This document shows positions 60,443 through 64,000 of a stretch of DNA of 64,000 nt, piece by piece. Source of the stretch: an uncultured Bacteroidales bacterium (GTDB lineage Bacteria; Bacteroidota; Bacteroidia; Bacteroidales; CAIWKO01). Each line of letters starts with the position of its first letter. The first letter of the stretch is position 1. The translations under genes were made by a program, and so were the position numbers. A model generated the notes under the pieces. The model was not told the origin of the DNA and ran no database searches. It worked only from the letters and a program-made list of their open reading frames with translations. The DNA lies in NCBI GenBank assembly GCA_903913285.1, contig CAIWKO010000034.1:52444-116443 (forward strand), read 5' to 3'.

Positions 60443-60976
60443 TCATTGCTTTTTTACAATAATTTCTGGAGTTGTTATGGTATTACTAATATGTAAGGCT
60501 CTATCTGCAATGCTTGCATCAAACTTTATAGTATCATAATCAGATAGAGGGTTATTGATAAAAAGTTCAATTGAAATTTCACCTTTAAGAGAATTATTGT
60601 TCCCAGATGGAGTGAGAACAGGAATTCTGGAATTGAATGTAACTGAAGGAGTAACTTTTACAAATTGTCCATGTTGTTTTTCATAATAAGTTATAAAAAA
60701 GTTATAATAAAAAATACTTGATTTATCATAAGGAGACATTGTATCACTCTCCGAGAGCCCCATATCTCCATCTCCATCAGTAAAAGAAATTTTAAGAAAA
60801 CCTTTATCATCAATGGCGGTAGAATTTTGTATTTTTGTAAAACTTAGATATTCAATAGCAGGTTCAGCGGGAAATTTTTCTTCTTTTGTACATGAATATA
60901 GCGTCGCCAAAAAAAGAATAAGCGATAATTTCCTAAGTATTGATATTATTTTTATTTGAGTATCCATAAAATTCAA
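60443..60976 (-). CDS. lipoprotein of unknown function
   Basis: LFLATLYSCTKEEKFP lipobox. Confidence 0.7.
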   Translation of the reverse strand: MNFMDTQIKIISILRKLSLILFLATLYSCTKEEKFPAEPAIEYLSFTKIQNSTAIDDKGFLKISFTDGDGDMGLSESDTMSPYDKSSIFYYNFFITYYEKQHGQFVKVTPSVTFNSRIPVLTPSGNNNSLKGEISIELFINNPLSDYDTIKFDASIADRALHISNTITTPEIIVKKQ

Positions 60977-61004
60977 TCATAAAATTAGTAAAAAAAACAA
61001 TATA

Positions 61005-61991
61005 ATGGACATTAAAAAATTGGAGGACCGAATTTTTGCCATTAAATCATTGTCTGATTTTAACGATTTAGCGTTACAAATATTTTATTTTCAATATAAA
61101 AACAATGCTGTTTACCAAAATTTCATTGATTTACTTAAAATTGATATTAGAGAACTGAAAAATTATACAGAAATTCCGTGTTTGCCTGTTGAATTTTTTA
61201 AAACACACACAATTTCATCAGTTTCATTAGAACCGGAACTTATTTTTTTTAGTAGTGGTACATCCAGTCAGATTAGAAGTAAAAGTCTGGTTTATTCAAA
61301 ATCTCTTTACGAAACAAGTATTTATAAAACGTTTTGTTCATTTTATGGAAGCCCTGAAGAATATATTATTACAGCTTTAATTCCTAATAATCCAGCGATT
61401 CAGAATTCGTCATTAGTCTATATGTTGGATTTTCTGATTAAAAGAACGAAAAATTCATTAAGTGGGTTCTATTTTGAAAGAGAAGAAAAACTATTAGATA
61501 TTATTAATAATAAACAAAAAACTAAAATTATTTTATTCGGAATAACTTATGCTTTACTGCGGTTTGCAGAAAATAATTCTTTTTCCCCAAATGAACTTAC
61601 ATTAATAGAAACAGGGGGGATGAAAGGAAAGATGAAGGAAATTACGCGAGATGAACTTCATTCTAAGTTAGTAAGAAAGTTAAAATCACCTATACATTCT
61701 GAGTACAGTATGGCCGAAATTATGTCACAAGCGTATTCATTAAGCAATGGAGTTTATTTGACTCCACCTTGGATGCATGTTAGAACCCGGGATGTTTATG
61801 ATCCATTATCATGTGCTGAAAATGAAAAATCCGGAGGGATAGACATTATTGATTTAGCAAATATTTATACCTGTTCATTTATTTCTACCAAGGATATTGG
61901 TATTTTGCACGAAAATTTAACGTTTGAAGTGTTGGGTCGTTTTGATTTTAGTGATCTCAGAGGATGTAATTTGATGCAAACTTCTTTATAA
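61005..61991 (+). CDS. LuxE-like acyl-protein synthetase
   Basis: EIPCLPVEFFKTHTI; FFSSGTSSQIRSKS; ETGGMKGKMKEITRDELH; SEYSMAEIMSQ. Confidence 0.85.
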   Translation: MDIKKLEDRIFAIKSLSDFNDLALQIFYFQYKNNAVYQNFIDLLKIDIRELKNYTEIPCLPVEFFKTHTISSVSLEPELIFFSSGTSSQIRSKSLVYSKSLYETSIYKTFCSFYGSPEEYIITALIPNNPAIQNSSLVYMLDFLIKRTKNSLSGFYFEREEKLLDIINNKQKTKIILFGITYALLRFAENNSFSPNELTLIETGGMKGKMKEITRDELHSKLVRKLKSPIHSEYSMAEIMSQAYSLSNGVYLTPPWMHVRTRDVYDPLSCAENEKSGGIDIIDLANIYTCSFISTKDIGILHENLTFEVLGRFDFSDLRGCNLMQTSL

Positions 61992-62027
61992 AAAAATTTA
62001 TGGAAGTTTTTTTTCCAAATTTATTCA

Positions 62028-62035
62028 TATATTTG
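62028..62035 (+). promoter_or_regulatory. Bacteroidota -7 box TATATTTG
   Basis: TAnnTTTG upstream of the 62061 start. Confidence 0.45.
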
Positions 62036-62060
62036 TAAATAAATTCCGAAAAAATAAATT

Positions 62061-62285
62061 ATGAAAAAGTTATTATTAGTTGCAGTTGTATTTTTAGCTT
62101 CCCTTTCGTTCATGGCATGTAAAAAATGTGTTACTTGCAAATATGAATATGATTATTTAGGTGCAAAACAAGAAGTGACGTACCCACAAGAATGTGGAAA
62201 TAGTAAAGATATAAAAACATTTAAAGCTAATGTTGAGGCAGATGCGAATCTACATGGAGTTTCATCTACTTGTACTAATGACTAG
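62061..62285 (+). CDS. small Cys-containing lipoprotein
   Basis: LSFMACKKCVTCKYEYDYLG. Confidence 0.65.
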   Translation: MKKLLLVAVVFLASLSFMACKKCVTCKYEYDYLGAKQEVTYPQECGNSKDIKTFKANVEADANLHGVSSTCTND

Positions 62286-62310
62286 TATTAGTAAGAAGCA
62301 GTTTTAGAGA

Positions 62311-62637
62311 ATGGTATTCAAAATTTCAAAACTATATTTTATAGTTTCAACAGCAATAATTGGTTCAACAGTTATTGCTGTTTTATTTTCATATAAAAAT
62401 CTACAGGAATTTTGTATTTGTGCTTCGAATAAACTTGCTTATGCATGGATATTATTAGGGTGTGCGATTTTTTTCTCCATTATCTGTTTATTAATATGTG
62501 TTAAAAAAGAAGACAAACCCTCATCTTCTTTCAACGATAAAATATATTTATTTGGTGTAATTATACAATCAATTTGTTTTCTATCAGCAATAGTTTTTTT
62601 AATTCTTTTTGCTGCTAAAATAATTAATGTTATTTGA
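62311..62637 (+). CDS. small membrane protein
   Basis: 3 predicted TM segments. Confidence 0.55.
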   Translation: MVFKISKLYFIVSTAIIGSTVIAVLFSYKNLQEFCICASNKLAYAWILLGCAIFFSIICLLICVKKEDKPSSSFNDKIYLFGVIIQSICFLSAIVFLILFAAKIINVI

Positions 62638-62645
62638 TTATATCT

Positions 62646-63135
62646 CTACCAAACAAAATCAGAAATAAAATTTAATACTTTAATTACACTATTTTCTAAG
62701 TTTTTAGTTGTAATAATATTAAATCCGCCTTGACTAAAGAATCCAATTTCAAGATGCCGTGATTGATTCAACTGTAAGTTTTTAAGTTCTTCATATTTAG
62801 AATTATAATCACTAAAGACCTTAAATGATGGATTTCCATTTTCTTCAGTTAATATGCCATCAGTAACCCTAATTTCTAAATTATTTCCAATGTCTTGAAG
62901 AGATAATTTTTTCCAAATTAAATTTCCGGAATTAATAACATCCGGTTGGCCCCATGCAAGCATTAGCTTCTTGCGAAATTCCTCAATATTGGAATAAATA
63001 ATAGTAAATGTTATGCTTATCGGAACCATTTATATCAAGATTTGTAAAGATCTTAAAATTTTTCGTATTTGTATTTTGCGAATAACCATTTACAGCAATA
63101 AAAGATAACAATAAAATAAATATAATTTTTTTCAT
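62646..63135 (-). pseudogene. frameshifted secreted protein, paralog of 11257-11730
   Basis: signal-peptide frame MKKIIFILLLSFIAVNGYSQ... hits a stop; body frame ITFTIIYSNIEEFRKKLMLAWGQPDVINSGNLIWKKLSLQDIGNNLEI; span 490 nt is not a multiple of 3. Confidence 0.75.
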
Positions 63136-63274
63136 TAAGTAAATTTTTTTAAGCGAATCTCAATATTATCATAAATTATTAAACAATTCGTTACTAAATG
63201 GTTGCAAAATACTTTCATCCTCACAATTTATTATATTAATTTTTTTTTGAAATCTCATATTCTTCCATTCTCTC

Positions 63275-63841
63275 CTAAGCTATTGGTATTAAGACAGATA
63301 ATACTTCATGATGAACCCCATTTTGAATCCAAAGATTTTCAGATTTTTTATTTTCCAAGATAACGGGCATTCTGTTGTGAATTTGTTTAACGAAATCATT
63401 AGCACCCATAATTATTGAGAAGGTATTAATTAATTCTACAGACAGACTTTGCACTGTATCCCAAATACCTGCCATACAAAACACATCAGTATCATTAAGT
63501 GAAAATCTGTATGGAATTTTGCTTTTAACATTTGACCATTCAAAAAAGGAATCGGCAGGAACTAAACATCTATTCCTTTTTACAATTTCTTTGAAAATAG
63601 GTTTTTCAAAAATAGTTTCCGCTTTTGTATTAATGAATTTATTAGCGTAAGAGCTATTTTTAGGCCATCTGGGTAATAATCCTCATTTAAAATATTCAAA
63701 AGCAAAGGGGTTGATATTTGTAATAATGGCTATGTTTTGTCCTGGTGCACAATTATAACGTGGAGTATAATTACTATTATGTATTTCAAGACGTTCTTCA
63801 ATTATTTTGTCAGTAGCCAGAAACGAAAAGCGTCCGCACAT
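63275..63841 (-). pseudogene. SOS response-associated peptidase (SRAP/YedK/HMCES-like) with one in-frame TGA
   Basis: MCGRFSFLATDKIIEERLE...NYTPRYNCAPGQNIAIITNINPFAFEYFK*GLLPRWPKNSSYANKFINTKAETIFEKPIFKEIVKRNRCLVPADSFFEWSN...FCMAGIWDTV...IMGANDFVKQIHNRMPVIL. Confidence 0.88.
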
Positions 63842-63865
63842 AAGCTTAAAGTTAAGCTTGAATAA

Positions 63866-64000
63866 TTATTTTAACAATAAAACACTTCCTTTATAAGAAT
63901 GATATTTATGATTAATATCGTAAAAAGTAATGTACCATGAAAAAACACCTTCTTCAGCATTTTTTCCTCCATTGATTTTTCCGTCCCAACCATTTTCCAT
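63866..64000 (-). CDS. 3' end of a T9SS type B / gliding-motility-type C-terminal sorting domain protein (partial)
   Basis: NGWDGKINGGKNAEEGVFSWYITFYDINHKYHSYKGSVLLLK*. Confidence 0.8.
   Translation of the reverse strand: MENGWDGKINGGKNAEEGVFSWYITFYDINHKYHSYKGSVLLLK

Noticed and set aside
63683-63685. TGA reassigned to Trp (alternative genetic code)
   Set aside because: TGA terminates other intact genes here (for example 1040 and 13736), and Trp is TGG throughout; a nonsense mutation is simpler.
57198-63841. All lesions as random sequencing indels
   Set aside because: dut and umuD-like remnants carry many lesions within about 370 bp each plus a deletion, whereas acpP, fabF and the LuxE-like gene nearby are clean; the single-lesion cases (SRAP, secreted protein, rnc) still need read checks.

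Overview
This 64 kb window is a chromosomal segment from a Bacteroidota bacterium. Supporting evidence is T9SS C-terminal sorting domains, GH97, DUF3078, DUF4349 and DUF6427-like proteins, and TAnnTTTG promoter-like boxes. Most of it is core or housekeeping sequence: mutS, ssb, GH97 alpha-glucosidase-type enzyme, terC, oadA/pycB-type carboxyltransferase, cyclophilin, sodB, PHP histidinol phosphatase, DHOD-like flavoprotein plus nifJ, meaB, two SPOUT methyltransferases, glutathione peroxidase, rdgB-purD, flippase, acpP-fabF-rnc and a LuxE-like acyl-protein synthetase. The most notable signals lie outside the ORF track. (1) The AT-rich right end (about 57-64 kb) holds gene remnants that can be read by frame-hopping: a dUTPase pseudogene, a UmuD-like pseudogene, an SRAP/YedK-like gene broken by one in-frame TGA, a frameshifted secreted protein, and an RNase III gene with no canonical start codon. 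Three of these are nucleotide-pool or SOS functions. (2) An IS200-like/RAYT transposase is flanked by REP-like palindromes (AAGCCCGAAGGGCTT), next to an exact 41-bp x 6 minisatellite. (3) Intergenic tandem repeats recur with unit length 7 bp or 21 bp, several abutting stop codons. (4) A translationally coupled operon encodes membrane proteins, a winged-helix regulator and a DUF4173/DUF4153-like membrane domain fused to a long leucine-rich-repeat domain. (5) A small Cys/Gly-rich orphan peptide. All assignments are by eye from motifs; no searches were run.
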